64,000 bases of DNA from Microbacterium sp. (GCF_017305435.1 NZ_JAFKIP010000005.1:62001-126000); one strand, 5' to 3'. Numbered from the stretch's first letter, positions 41,215-51,022 are shown. Numbers and translations: made by a program. The notes: a model not told the origin generated them from the letters alone.

Positions 41215-42876
41215 ATGACCGTGTCGACTCCGGCCGCCGACCCGCTGGCCTCTCGCCCTCTCGCCCGCTGGGTCTTCTGGCCCGCCGCCGTCGTCATCGC
41301 GGGTGTCGCGGCCTTCGCGATCGTCGTGCCGGACGTCGCCGAGCAGACCTTCGCGGCGATCCAGGCGACGATCGTGCGTACCTTCAACTGGTACTACGTG
41401 CTGATCGCCGCGTTCTTCGTCGCGTTCGTGCTGGTGCTCGGCTTCAGCCGGTTCGGCGACATCCGTCTCGGCAAGGACGACGACGAGCCGGACTTCTCCA
41501 CGGGCGCCTGGTTCTCGCTGCTGTTCGCTGCGGGCATGGGCATCGGCTTGGTCTTCTACGGCGTGAGCGAGCCGCTCAGCCATTTCATCTCGCCGCGCCC
41601 CGGCGTCACCGGCACCGAGGCGCAGCTCGCGCAGAGCGCACTCATCCAGACGTACCTGCACTGGGGTGTGCAGGCCTGGGCGATCTACGTCGTCATCGGC
41701 GTCGCCCTCGCGTACGCGATCCACCGTCGGCGCCGACCGGTGTCGATCCGCTGGGCGCTCGAGCCGCTCCTCGGCAAGCGCGTACGCGGCACATGGGGCA
41801 ACGTCATCGACGCGCTCGCTCTCGTCGGCACCGTGTTCGGCGTCGCGACCTCCCTCGGACTCGGCGTCCTGCAGATCGGGGCGGGGCTGGATGCCGCAGG
41901 CTTCGGCACGCCGGACACGCTCATGCAGATCGTCATCATCGCGGTCATCACGGTCGTCGTGCTCTTCTCCGTGCTGTCCGGCGTGGCCAAGGGCATGAAG
42001 TGGCTGTCGAGCATCAACCTGATCCTCGCCGCGGTGCTTCTCGTCTTCATCCTGTTCGCGGGCCACACCGAGTACCTGCTGCGCGAGTGGGTGCAGTCGA
42101 TCGGCGCGTACTTGCAGAACTTCGTGGGACTGAGCTTCACCGTGAGCGCGTTCCAGGGCGAGGCCGGCGAGCAGTGGCAGGCGGCGTGGACGTCGTTCTA
42201 CTGGGGCTGGTGGATCTCGTGGGCGCCCTTCGTCGGCATCTTCATCGCGCGCGTGAGCAAGGGGCGCACGGTGCGCCAGTTCGTGCTGGGCGTTCTCGTC
42301 GTGCCGACGCTCGTCGGGATCCTGTGGTTCGCGGTGCTCGGCGGTTCGGCGCTGTACCAGGAGGTCCAGAGCCCCGGCTCGATGCTCGCCGCCGACGGGT
42401 CGGTCGATCTGCAGGGCGCCCTGTTCCAGCTGTTCCAGCATCTCCCCGCGACGCAGGTGCTCACGATCGGCGCGATCGTGCTGATCGGCATCTTCTTCGT
42501 GACGTCCGCCGATTCGGGCGCCCTCGTGATGGGAATGATCGCGACCGGCGGCGACGCCGAGCCGAAGCGCTGGATCCGCGTGTTCTTCACTCTCGCCACG
42601 GCCGTGCTCGCGGTCGCGCTGCTGGTCGCAGGCGGACTCTCCGCGCTGCAGACGGCGGCGATCACGATCGCGTTGCCGTTCAGCGTCGTCATGCTCCTCA
42701 TCTGCTGGGCGACGATCATCGCGTTCCGCCGCGAGCGCCGCGTCTACGACCGTGCGGAGCGCGCGCAGCTCGTCGACTACGTCGGCGAGCACTACGGTCT
42801 CGACGTCGAGACCGGCAACGAGCAGGGCGTACGGATGCCGGGGTGGTGGCGCGCGCGGCGGCGTCCCCCGTCCTGA
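41215..42876 (+). CDS. BCCT-family betaine/choline/carnitine transporter
   Basis: 553 residues from ATG 41215 (an in-frame GTG at 41206 would add three). Twelve helices. The family signature is clear: SLLFAAGMGIGLVFYGVSEP early, then the helix-8 Trp motif FYWGWWISWAPFVGIFIARVSKGR. Short soluble C-terminus. It imports quaternary ammonium compatible solutes, normally with sodium, for osmoprotection or as a nutrient. No regulatory site recognised. Confidence 0.93.
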   Translation: MTVSTPAADPLASRPLARWVFWPAAVVIAGVAAFAIVVPDVAEQTFAAIQATIVRTFNWYYVLIAAFFVAFVLVLGFSRFGDIRLGKDDDEPDFSTGAWFSLLFAAGMGIGLVFYGVSEPLSHFISPRPGVTGTEAQLAQSALIQTYLHWGVQAWAIYVVIGVALAYAIHRRRRPVSIRWALEPLLGKRVRGTWGNVIDALALVGTVFGVATSLGLGVLQIGAGLDAAGFGTPDTLMQIVIIAVITVVVLFSVLSGVAKGMKWLSSINLILAAVLLVFILFAGHTEYLLREWVQSIGAYLQNFVGLSFTVSAFQGEAGEQWQAAWTSFYWGWWISWAPFVGIFIARVSKGRTVRQFVLGVLVVPTLVGILWFAVLGGSALYQEVQSPGSMLAADGSVDLQGALFQLFQHLPATQVLTIGAIVLIGIFFVTSADSGALVMGMIATGGDAEPKRWIRVFFTLATAVLAVALLVAGGLSALQTAAITIALPFSVVMLLICWATIIAFRRERRVYDRAERAQLVDYVGEHYGLDVETGNEQGVRMPGWWRARRRPPS

Positions 42877-42897
42877 CGAGCCCTCGGCCGGCGCGCG

Positions 42898-44349
42898 TCA
42901 GTCTCGGCGCACGTGCTTCGGCAGGCGAACGAACAGCAGCAGCACGAGACCCGCGAGCAGCACGATCGCAATGCCGAGGATGCCCCAGTAGGTCGCGCCG
43001 AACGCGACGATGAACAGGGTCCACATGGCGGGCGAGATGAAGCTCGCGACGCGGCCCGTCGTGGCGTAGAGGCCGAAGATCTCGCCCTGCATGCCCACCG
43101 GCGTGACTCGTGCGAGCAGCGAGCGGGATGCCGCCTGCGCGGGCCCCACGAACGCGCACAGGATGAGGCCGCCGACCCAGAACGGCGCCTTGCCGCCGTC
43201 GTGCAGGAGGAAGACGGCGAGAGCGATCACCACGAGTCCGGTGAGCGAGGTCACGATGACCGCCCGCGCGCCGAAGCGGTCGTCGAGGCGCCCGGCGATC
43301 ACCGTCGACACGCCCGCGACGAGGTTCGCGACGATGCCGAAGATCATGACCTCGTTGGGCGTGAACCCGAAGGCGACGGCTGCCAGCACGCCGCCGAACG
43401 CGAAGACGCCCGCGAGCCCGTCGCGGTAGACGGCGCTGGCGACGAGGAACCAGAACGTCGAGCGGTGCTCGCGCCGCAGGCGCGCGATGTCGCGGACGAG
43501 CTCGCGATACGCGCCGAAGAAGCTGACGCGCCGCGTGCCGCCGTCACGCGCCGGCGGCTCCGGGACGTTCAGGAAGAGCGGGATCGAGAAGACGATCGTC
43601 CACACGCCGCACCCGACCGCGATGAGCCGGTAGGCGAGGCCGCCGCTGGTGTCCATGCCGAACCAGTCGGCGAAGGTCAGTGCGACCACGAGGCCGAGCG
43701 CGAGGATGCCGCCGATGTAGCCGAGCCCCCAGCCGAGGCCGCTCACGCGGCCGACGGTGCGCGGCGTCGAGACGCTGACGAGGAGCGCGTTGTAGTTGAC
43801 GCCGGCGATCTCGGAGACGACGGCGCCGATCGAGACCATGATCGCGCCGTACCAGAAGTACATCGGGTCGGCGAAGACGAAGAAGAGACTGAACTGGATG
43901 AGAGCGAGGAGCACCGTCGTCACGAGCAGCCAGCGCTTCTTGCGCCCGGCCCGGTCGGCGAGCTGGCCGAGGACCGGGGCGACGAGCAGGATCAGGATGC
44001 CGGCGAGCGTCGAGATCAGGCCGTAGCCGCTCGAGAGGTCGGCGAGAGCGCGCTCCTTGACCGGATCCTTGTCGGCGAGGGCGGCGATGTCGGCCGGCAG
44101 GAAGCTGTCCGAGACGAGATACAGCGACACGAAGACGAAGGTCAGGATGACGGAGTTGAACGGCTGCGTCGCCCAGTCCCACATCGCCCACGAGCGGACC
44201 TCGCGGCGCGGCACGTGCCGCTCGTCGCCCGAGTCCTGGAACACCTCGCCGATCGCGCCGAGCGCTCGCGTGTCGGCAGGCATCGGGGGCGTCTGAGGGG
44301 CGGATCTCGGCGTGGATCGCGGGGCGGAGGCGGGGTCCATGTCGGTCAT
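42898..44349 (-). CDS. MFS transporter, vacuole-effluxer Atg22-like family
   Basis: 483 residues from ATG 44349 (a later ATG at 44340 is possible). Twelve helices. RSWAMWDWATQPFNSVILTFVF at the start and APVLGQLADRAGRKKRW are hallmarks of the UMF1/Atg22-like MFS group. A Pro/Ser-rich N-terminal tail of about 25 residues precedes the first conserved segment. Family members are thought to export amino acids or other small solutes; substrate unknown. Tail-to-tail with the BCCT gene (21-bp gap) and divergent from the RNA helicase. Confidence 0.85.
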   Translation of the reverse strand: MTDMDPASAPRSTPRSAPQTPPMPADTRALGAIGEVFQDSGDERHVPRREVRSWAMWDWATQPFNSVILTFVFVSLYLVSDSFLPADIAALADKDPVKERALADLSSGYGLISTLAGILILLVAPVLGQLADRAGRKKRWLLVTTVLLALIQFSLFFVFADPMYFWYGAIMVSIGAVVSEIAGVNYNALLVSVSTPRTVGRVSGLGWGLGYIGGILALGLVVALTFADWFGMDTSGGLAYRLIAVGCGVWTIVFSIPLFLNVPEPPARDGGTRRVSFFGAYRELVRDIARLRREHRSTFWFLVASAVYRDGLAGVFAFGGVLAAVAFGFTPNEVMIFGIVANLVAGVSTVIAGRLDDRFGARAVIVTSLTGLVVIALAVFLLHDGGKAPFWVGGLILCAFVGPAQAASRSLLARVTPVGMQGEIFGLYATTGRVASFISPAMWTLFIVAFGATYWGILGIAIVLLAGLVLLLFVRLPKHVRRD

Positions 44350-44435
44350 GCTGAAGCCCTTCGATGAACAGAGAGTGACGACGCCGTCACGGTGCGTCCT
44401 CAGACTATGACCGCGCGGACGGATACCGTGGTCAC

Positions 44436-46211
44436 ATGGCATCCGACATTGCACCCTCCTCTGCCGAAGTGACGTCTGCTGCGGCCGAACCCGCTGACGC
44501 GGCGGAGGCGGCATCCACCCCCTCTTTCGCCGACCTGGGACTCGACGCCCCCGTCCTGAAGGCGTTGAAGGACGTCGGCTACGAGACGCCGTCTGCGATC
44601 CAGGCGGCGACGATCCCTCCGCTGCTCGCGGGTCGCGACGTGCTCGGCACCGCGCAGACCGGCACGGGCAAGACGGCCGCGTTCGCGCTGCCGATCCTGT
44701 CGCGCCTCGACCTGTCGCAGAAGACGCCCCAGGCGCTCGTGCTCGCGCCGACCCGCGAACTCGCCCTGCAGGTGTGCGAGGCATTCGAGTCGTACGCCGC
44801 GCACCTGCGCGGCGTGCATGTCCTCCCCGTCTACGGCGGACAGGGGTACGGCCAGCAGCTCTCGGCGCTGCGGCGCGGCGTGCACATCGTCGTCGGCACG
44901 CCGGGGCGCATCATGGACCACCTCGACAAGGGCACCCTCGACCTGTCGGAGCTCCGCTACCTCGTCCTCGACGAGGCCGACGAGATGCTGCGCATGGGCT
45001 TCGCCGAGGACGTCGAGACGATCCTCGCCGAGACCCCCGACGACAAGCAGGTCGCGCTCTTCTCGGCGACGATGCCGGCGCAGATCCGGCGCCTCGCCGG
45101 CACCTACCTGAAGGACCCCGACGAGATCAACGTCAAGGCGAAGACCTCGACCGCGACGAACATCACGCAGCGCTACCTCGTCGTGTCGTATCCGCAGAAG
45201 GTCGACGCGCTCACCCGCATCCTCGAGGTCGAGCCCTTCGAGGGGATGATCGTCTTCACCCGCACCAAGAACGAGACCGAGACCCTCGCGGAGAAGCTCC
45301 GCGCCCGCGGGTACACCGCCGCCGCGATCAACGGTGACATCGCGCAGGCCCAGCGCGAGCGCACGGTGAACCAGTTGAAGGACGGCAAACTCGACATCCT
45401 CGTCGCCACCGACGTCGCCGCGCGCGGGCTGGATGTCGAGCGGATCAGCCACGTCGTCAACTTCGACCTGCCGATCGACACCGAGTCGTATGTCCACCGG
45501 ATCGGCCGTACCGGTCGCGCGGGACGCACGGGTGACGCGATCAGCTTCGTGACGCCGCGCGAGCGTCGCATGCTGGCATCCATCGAGAAGGCGACGCGTC
45601 AGCCGCTCACCGAGATGACGCTGCCGAGCGCCGACGACGTCAACGCGACGCGCCTCACCCGTTTCGACGACGCCATCACGGCGGCGCTGTCCGAGACCGA
45701 GCGCATCGACCGCTTCCGCGACATCATCAACCACTACGTCCGCCACCACGACGTGCCCGAGGCGGACGTCGCCGCCGCGCTCGCCGTCGTCGCGCAGGGC
45801 GAGACGCCGCTGCTGCTGGATGCCGCGGACGACGAGCCCGCGCGCCGAGAACGTGACCGGTTCGACCGGGACCGCGGCCGGGACCGCGAACAGGGCGACC
45901 GCGGCGACCGGCCGCGCCGTGAGCGTCGCGACGGCGCGACGGCGACGTACCGGATCGAGGTCGGGCGGCGGCACAAGGTCGAGCCGCGCCAGATCGTCGG
46001 CGCGCTCGCCAACGAGGGCGGCTTCCGCCGCGAGGACTTCGGCGCGATCCAGATCCGCCCGGACTTCTCGCTCGTGGAGCTTCCCGCCGACCTGCCGCGC
46101 GGAACGCTCGACCGCCTGGCGAACACGCGCATCTCGGGCCGTCTGATCGAGATCAAGCCCGATCGCTTCCAGCGCTCCGCGAAGCGCCCCGAGCGTCGCT
46201 ACCGCGACTGA
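44436..46211 (+). CDS. DEAD-box RNA helicase with DbpA-type RNA-binding domain
   Basis: 591 residues. Q motif (SFADLGLDAPVLKAL, ETPSAIQ), Walker A AQTGTGKT, VLDEADEM, SAT as LFSATMP, and HRIGRTGRAGRTG in domain 2. A charged Arg/Asp-rich linker (about residues 465-500) leads to a C-terminal DbpA RNA-recognition domain (YRIEVGRRHKVEPRQIVGAL). This is the CsdA/DeaD-type layout for ribosome assembly and cold adaptation. Its last 13 bases overlap the 3' end of the convergent FAD/Fe-S gene. Confidence 0.93.
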   Translation: MASDIAPSSAEVTSAAAEPADAAEAASTPSFADLGLDAPVLKALKDVGYETPSAIQAATIPPLLAGRDVLGTAQTGTGKTAAFALPILSRLDLSQKTPQALVLAPTRELALQVCEAFESYAAHLRGVHVLPVYGGQGYGQQLSALRRGVHIVVGTPGRIMDHLDKGTLDLSELRYLVLDEADEMLRMGFAEDVETILAETPDDKQVALFSATMPAQIRRLAGTYLKDPDEINVKAKTSTATNITQRYLVVSYPQKVDALTRILEVEPFEGMIVFTRTKNETETLAEKLRARGYTAAAINGDIAQAQRERTVNQLKDGKLDILVATDVAARGLDVERISHVVNFDLPIDTESYVHRIGRTGRAGRTGDAISFVTPRERRMLASIEKATRQPLTEMTLPSADDVNATRLTRFDDAITAALSETERIDRFRDIINHYVRHHDVPEADVAAALAVVAQGETPLLLDAADDEPARRERDRFDRDRGRDREQGDRGDRPRRERRDGATATYRIEVGRRHKVEPRQIVGALANEGGFRREDFGAIQIRPDFSLVELPADLPRGTLDRLANTRISGRLIEIKPDRFQRSAKRPERRYRD

Positions 46212-49060
46212 GGGGCGGGCAGGGAGCGCGTGGCCTCCTCGAGCAGTTCGAGCACGTGACGATACTCCTTCCCGGTCGCCCGCGTCATGCCGAGTTCGCA
46301 CGTGCGATTGCAGGAAGCGTGACCATCGGCGTCGAGGGCACGCACTTCGGCGGCTTCAGCGGCGGTCGCCGATGCCGTGAGTTCGGGGTGCAGCATCCCG
46401 CGGTCACCGGCGAAACCGCAGCATCCCCAGGCATCCGGGACCCTCACCTCGTGGGCGACGGCGTCTCCGACCGCATGAAGTGCCGGGTTCAGCCCCATCT
46501 GCGTCGACGAACAGGTCGGATGCAGGACGAGAGTGTCGACGATGGGTGAGATGTCGCCGAGAACGGGCAACACCTCGCGCGCGACGAAGTCGACGGCGTC
46601 TTCTGTGCGGTAGGCGAGCCCCGCGTCGTCGAAGATATGCGCGAAGCCCTCGGTGCAGCTCGCGCCGTCGCTCACGATGACGAGCTCGCCGTTCCGCGAA
46701 GCACCGCGCACGGAGTCGACGACTCGCCGCACCATGACGTCGCGGCCCGCCGCGTAGCCCTTCGACGTCCAGGGCGTCGAGCAGCACAGCGTCTCTATGC
46801 CCTCGGGCACGACGACGCTGATGCCCGCGCGTTCGAGGAGTCGTGTGAACGCCGCAGTCACGCCGATGCCGTCACCCGCCGCGCCGAACATGCTGTTGAC
46901 GCACGCAGGCAGGTACACCGCGATCGGAGCGCGAGCGCCCGCGCCGAGCCGGCCCGCCCGTCCGCGCCTGGCGGGCCCTCCGCCCGGCAGATCTGCGGCG
47001 TACGCCGGCACCGTATCCGCACCGAGAAGTGCGCGCCCCGCCGTCGTCGCCGCCGTCACGAGGCGCGCTGGCATGGCATCGGCGGCCGTCAGCGCGACTG
47101 ACCCGACCCGGGTCATGGGTCCCCAGACCTTCGCAGCGGCCTTCCACCCGGCCGCGAGCACGGGGTTCGCCTCTTCGCGGCGCAGGCGCTTGATGAGCGA
47201 ACCCGTGTCGATGAGCACGGGGCATGCCGTCGCGCACATCCCGTCGACGGCGCACGTGTCGATGCCCGCGTAGTCGTAGTCGCGGTCGAGCTCGCGCGCG
47301 AGGGCGTGGTCTCCGGATGCCTCGGCCCGTGCCGTTGCGCGTCGCACGACGATGCGCTGGCGCGGTGTGAGGGTCAGGTCCTTCGAGGGGCACACGGGCT
47401 CGCAGTATCCGCACTCCACGCACCGATCTGCCTCGGCCTCGATGGGCTCGGCGCGCGTGAAGTCACGGAGGTGCGCATGCGGATCATCGCCGATGATGAC
47501 GCCCGGGTTGAGGATGCCGGTCGGGTCGCACAGCCGCTTCAGCTCGCGCATGACGCCGTACAGCTCGTCGCCGTACTGACGCCGTACGAATGGCGCCATG
47601 ACGCGCCCGGTGCCGTGCTCGGCTTTGAGGTTGCCGCCCGCACCGAGCACGAGATCGACCATCTCCTCCGTGAAGCCCGAGAAGCGGGCCATCGCCTCGG
47701 CGCCCTCGAAGCGGTCGGTGAGCATGAAGTGGATGTTGCCGTCCTTCGCGTGGCCGAAGATGACGGAGTCGCGGTAGCCGTACCTCTCGAAGAGCAGCTG
47801 AAGCCCGTCGCACGTCGATGCGAGCGAGGGGACCGGCACGACGATGTCTTCGAGGAGCGCCGTCGTTCCGGAGGGCCGCGCCCCTGCGACCGATGTGTAG
47901 AGGCCCTTCCGGAGCTTCCATGCCGTCGCGCGCGCCTTGACCTCGGACGAGAAGACCGCGGGAGCGCGGAGCGCGATGCTGCCCAGGACGTCCGCGCCGC
48001 GCGCCGCGAGCGCTGCGAGTTCGTCATCCCCCGTCGCGTGGTACTCGATGAGCAGTGCCGCCTCCGTCGCGGGGGAGAATCCGAGGATCTGCGCCGGGGC
48101 ATCGGCGAACGACTGGCCGACGCGGATGCTCGTGGCATCCATGAGCTCGAGGGTCGCGGCATCCGTCGCCACGAGTGCCGGGAGTGCCCGCGTCGCGTCG
48201 TCCAGGGTCGGGAACACGGCGAGCGCCGTGGTGGTCTTGGGCTTGATCGGCACCGTCCGAAAGGTCGCCTCGGCGACGAACGCGAGAGTCCCCTCGCTGC
48301 CGATGACGAGGTGCGCGAGTGCGTGAACGGGGGAGTCGAAGTCGAGCAGCGCGTTGATGCCGTAGCCCATCGTGTTCTTCATGGCGAACTGGCTTTCGAT
48401 CAGCGCGACCGACTGCGGGTTCGACCGCACGCGGCGCTGCAGGCGCACGAGGCCCTCGAAGAGGTCGGGCTCGCGGTCGCGCAGGTGGGTGTCGGCGTCG
48501 GGGTCACCCGTATCGATCGTCGTACCGCTCGGAAGCACGATGACCATCGACTCGAGCGTCCGGTACGTGTTCTCCGTGATACCGCACGCCATGCCGCTCG
48601 AGTTGTTCGCGACCACACCGCCGATCGTGCAGGCGACTTCGCTCGCGGGGTCGGGTCCGAGGCGGCGGCTGTGGCGGAGGAGGCGCGCATTGACCTGTCG
48701 CACGGTCGCCCCGGGCTGCACACGCACGCGCATCCCGCCGTCCAGCACGTCGATCCGGCGGAACCCGCGGCGCGTGTCGATGAGGAGGTCGTCACCCGAT
48801 GCCTGTCCCGACAGGCTCGTGCCGCCCGATCGGAACGTGACGCGCGAGCCGGCCGCACTCGCCGCCCGGAGCACGGCGGCGACCTCCGCCGCATCTTCCG
48901 CGACGACGACGGCGCGCGGCGTCAGCAGAAAGTGTGAGGCGTCGCTTGCATAGGCGACGCGGTCGATCGCACGGGTCTTGATGCGGGATGCGTCCGCCAC
49001 CGCCGCTGCGACCGCGGGCGCAATCGATCCAGCGGGCACGGTGGTCGACGGGGTCGTCAC
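46199..49060 (-). CDS. FAD-binding and Fe-S-binding oxidoreductase, D-lactate dehydrogenase type
   Basis: 953 residues with three parts. The N-terminal FAD_binding_4 domain shows FRSGGTSLSGQASGDDLLID. The FAD-oxidase C domain includes GHAKDGNIHFML with the metal/substrate His. The C-terminal glycolate-oxidase-like part has two 4Fe-4S motifs (CVECGYCEPVCPS near 546; CAVDGMCATACPV near 610) and CCG-type motifs (TLCCSTPW, WGCCGFAGD). This single-chain layout is known for membrane-associated D-lactate and other D-2-hydroxyacid dehydrogenases. Start GTG 49060 overlaps the murQ stop (GTGA). MurQ releases D-lactate, so D-lactate is the likely substrate. Confidence 0.85.
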   Translation of the reverse strand: MTTPSTTVPAGSIAPAVAAAVADASRIKTRAIDRVAYASDASHFLLTPRAVVVAEDAAEVAAVLRAASAAGSRVTFRSGGTSLSGQASGDDLLIDTRRGFRRIDVLDGGMRVRVQPGATVRQVNARLLRHSRRLGPDPASEVACTIGGVVANNSSGMACGITENTYRTLESMVIVLPSGTTIDTGDPDADTHLRDREPDLFEGLVRLQRRVRSNPQSVALIESQFAMKNTMGYGINALLDFDSPVHALAHLVIGSEGTLAFVAEATFRTVPIKPKTTTALAVFPTLDDATRALPALVATDAATLELMDATSIRVGQSFADAPAQILGFSPATEAALLIEYHATGDDELAALAARGADVLGSIALRAPAVFSSEVKARATAWKLRKGLYTSVAGARPSGTTALLEDIVVPVPSLASTCDGLQLLFERYGYRDSVIFGHAKDGNIHFMLTDRFEGAEAMARFSGFTEEMVDLVLGAGGNLKAEHGTGRVMAPFVRRQYGDELYGVMRELKRLCDPTGILNPGVIIGDDPHAHLRDFTRAEPIEAEADRCVECGYCEPVCPSKDLTLTPRQRIVVRRATARAEASGDHALARELDRDYDYAGIDTCAVDGMCATACPVLIDTGSLIKRLRREEANPVLAAGWKAAAKVWGPMTRVGSVALTAADAMPARLVTAATTAGRALLGADTVPAYAADLPGGGPARRGRAGRLGAGARAPIAVYLPACVNSMFGAAGDGIGVTAAFTRLLERAGISVVVPEGIETLCCSTPWTSKGYAAGRDVMVRRVVDSVRGASRNGELVIVSDGASCTEGFAHIFDDAGLAYRTEDAVDFVAREVLPVLGDISPIVDTLVLHPTCSSTQMGLNPALHAVGDAVAHEVRVPDAWGCCGFAGDRGMLHPELTASATAAEAAEVRALDADGHASCNRTCELGMTRATGKEYRHVLELLEEATRSLPAPQSR

Positions 49061-49998
49061 CGTGCCTGGGCCTTGCCGATCGCCACGCGCAAGATGCCCT
49101 GCGCGTCATCCAGCGCAGCAGTCGTGTCGGCCGGCGGCATCCCGGTCAGGATCGTCAGGATGGCCGGCTTCACCCCACCCCCCACGGCCGTCAGGGCATC
49201 AGCGGCCGTGGCGTAGTCGCACCCGGTGATCGTGGCGACCGTCCGAACGGAGCGCGCGTGGAGCTTCTCGTTGGTCGCTTGCAGGTCGACCATGACGCCG
49301 TGATAGGTCTTGCCGAGCTTGATCATGCTGAGGGTCGAGAGCATGTTGAGGACGAGCTTTTGGGCGGTGCCTGCCTTCAGCCGTGTCGACCCCGACACGA
49401 ACTCCGGACCGACCACCGTCTCGATCGCGACGTCAGCATGCCTGCTGATCACCGAGTCCGCATTGGCGGCCACCGAGATCGCCAGAGCGCCGCGGGCGCG
49501 GGCGCGGTCGAGTGCGCCGGTGACGTACGGGGTGCGGCCGGAGGCAGATATCCCGACCACGACATCCATGGGTCCGACCGCAAGACGATCGAAGTCCGCG
49601 GCGGAGCCGTCGGGGTCATCCTCTGCACCCTCGACGGCAGTCTGGATGGCCCCGGGGCCCCCCGCGACCAAGCCCACGACGAGGTCGGGTGACGTGCCGA
49701 ACGTCGGGGGGCATTCGCTTGCATCGAGCACGCCGACGCGCCCCGCGGTACCGGCGCCGAGGTAGATCAGGCGGCCGCCTCGGCGCAGCCGGTCGGCGAT
49801 GCCGTCGACGGCGCGCGCGATGTCGTCGCCGGCTGCAGCGACCGCGGCGGGCACGCGGGTGTCCTCGAGGTTCATCGCATCGACGAGATCGCGCGTCGCG
49901 AGAGTGTCGAGGTCGGCGCGGTCGACCAGCATCGACTCCGTCGTGAGCGATTCGAGCTCGGAGATGATCGCGCGCAGCGAGGGGGAATCAGAGGACAC
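49057..49998 (-). CDS. murQ: N-acetylmuramic acid 6-phosphate etherase
   Basis: 313 residues, SIS-domain enzyme of standard length. Signature ESMLVDRADLDTLATRDLV near the start, GAGTAGRVGVLDASECPPTFG in the active-site region, GISASGRTPYV in the SIS phosphosugar loop and GSTRLKAGTAQK later. It cleaves the lactyl ether of MurNAc 6-phosphate, giving GlcNAc 6-phosphate and D-lactate. Start GTG 49998 lies within the 3' end of the kinase gene (11-base overlap), and its stop overlaps the D-lactate dehydrogenase-type gene, so three pathway steps are translationally linked. Confidence 0.95.
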   Translation of the reverse strand: MSSDSPSLRAIISELESLTTESMLVDRADLDTLATRDLVDAMNLEDTRVPAAVAAAGDDIARAVDGIADRLRRGGRLIYLGAGTAGRVGVLDASECPPTFGTSPDLVVGLVAGGPGAIQTAVEGAEDDPDGSAADFDRLAVGPMDVVVGISASGRTPYVTGALDRARARGALAISVAANADSVISRHADVAIETVVGPEFVSGSTRLKAGTAQKLVLNMLSTLSMIKLGKTYHGVMVDLQATNEKLHARSVRTVATITGCDYATAADALTAVGGGVKPAILTILTGMPPADTTAALDDAQGILRVAIGKAQAR

Positions 49999-50881
49999 GA
50001 TGGATGAGCCTTTCGTGGGGGAGGGTGGCGCGATCGGCGATGAGGAGTGCGCCGTCCATCGCAGATCCGCGCGCGCCCTCGGGTCGCAATCCGGCCTGGG
50101 CGAGCGACTCTCGCAGCCGGTTCGCGAACCACGCGTGTGAGGCGAGTCCGCCGAGGACGCTCACCCTGTCGCCGTCACTCGACGCGTCGCGGGTCGTCGC
50201 GGTCAGCTCGCGGATGGCCGCGTCGCAGATGCGCCGGGCGACATCGTCGCCGGTGCGGGCGCAGTCGAGCACGACGGGCGCGAAGCGCGCGACCGCGGCA
50301 AGGGGATGCTCCTGCTGCGCCAGCCATCGAGGGGCATCGAGGTGCTCGAGGTGCTCGAGGGCATGCGCAGCGAGCATCGTCTCCGAGCCCGCGCGAAGCG
50401 CCGACCGAAGTCCCGCGCGGCCGATCCAGTATCCGCTGCCGTGGTCGCCGAGCTCGGGCCCGAGCCCGTCGGCGAGGTGAAAGCCGCCGTCGTCACGCAC
50501 CCCCAGTGCCACGGCGCCGGTGCCGGCGATGAGGACGGTGCCGACCTCTCCGTCGAGCGCTCCGACATGGGCTGCGACGACATCGGAGGTGACGCTGGCC
50601 GGCGTCGACCACCGATCCGCGAGCAGGCGGGCGAGCTCTTCTGCGGCCTCCGGAGCGCTGAGCGCCCCAGCGGTTCCGACCGAGACCGCGTGGAAGGCAT
50701 CGGACCCGAGCCCGGGTGCGAGGGCGTCGATCCGCGCCTGCGCGGCTCTCGCCCCACCGCTCTCGGCCAGGCCGGGAGTCCCGGGGCCCGACAGTACGGT
50801 CCCGATGACGCCGTTGTGGGCGAGGGCGACGCGCGTCGTGGACTTGCCGATGTCGGCGAGGAAGACCGTGCGTACCGTCAT
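49988..50881 (-). CDS. BadF/BadG/BcrA/BcrD-type amino sugar kinase (MurK/NagK-like)
   Basis: 297 residues from ATG 50881, chosen for AGGAGG six bases upstream. ASKHA-fold kinase: phosphate-1 motif FLADIGKSTTRVAL, phosphate-2 VLIAGTGAVALG, then LGPELGDHGSGYWIGR, the family's conserved sugar-kinase motif. Known members phosphorylate GlcNAc, and Clostridium MurK phosphorylates both MurNAc and GlcNAc. Since murQ follows directly and needs MurNAc 6-phosphate, and no PTS component is present, MurNAc kinase activity is the likely role. Confidence 0.88.
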   Translation of the reverse strand: MTVRTVFLADIGKSTTRVALAHNGVIGTVLSGPGTPGLAESGGARAAQARIDALAPGLGSDAFHAVSVGTAGALSAPEAAEELARLLADRWSTPASVTSDVVAAHVGALDGEVGTVLIAGTGAVALGVRDDGGFHLADGLGPELGDHGSGYWIGRAGLRSALRAGSETMLAAHALEHLEHLDAPRWLAQQEHPLAAVARFAPVVLDCARTGDDVARRICDAAIRELTATTRDASSDGDRVSVLGGLASHAWFANRLRESLAQAGLRPEGARGSAMDGALLIADRATLPHERLIHRVL

Positions 50882-50911
50882 GGAGGGCCTCCTGCTCAAG
50901 GGATGCTCGGA

Positions 50912-50925
50912 AGTTCGTAAGAACT
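50912..50925. promoter_or_regulatory. Possible operator in murK/murR divergent region
   Basis: AGTTCGTAAGAACT, a palindrome with 5-bp arms, lies 31 bases upstream of the kinase start in an A/T-rich stretch shared with the divergent RpiR-type gene. A looser pair of GTTC/GAAC half-sites recurs at 51923-51944 upstream of the GNAT gene. Binding by the RpiR-type protein is speculative. Confidence 0.3.
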
Positions 50926-51022
50926 CTACATTGAACTATCCTTTTGCGTAATTCATTGCCAGAAGTGACGGTGCGCTTCGCGGCCTTGCGCGCTCTGGCG
51001 ACATACTGGGGCGGGAGGAACC

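Noticed and set aside
40894-42792. A 632-codon minus-strand open frame
   Set aside because: Mirror of the BCCT transporter reading frame; translation is an Asp/Arg/Glu/His-rich string typical of antisense to membrane protein genes.
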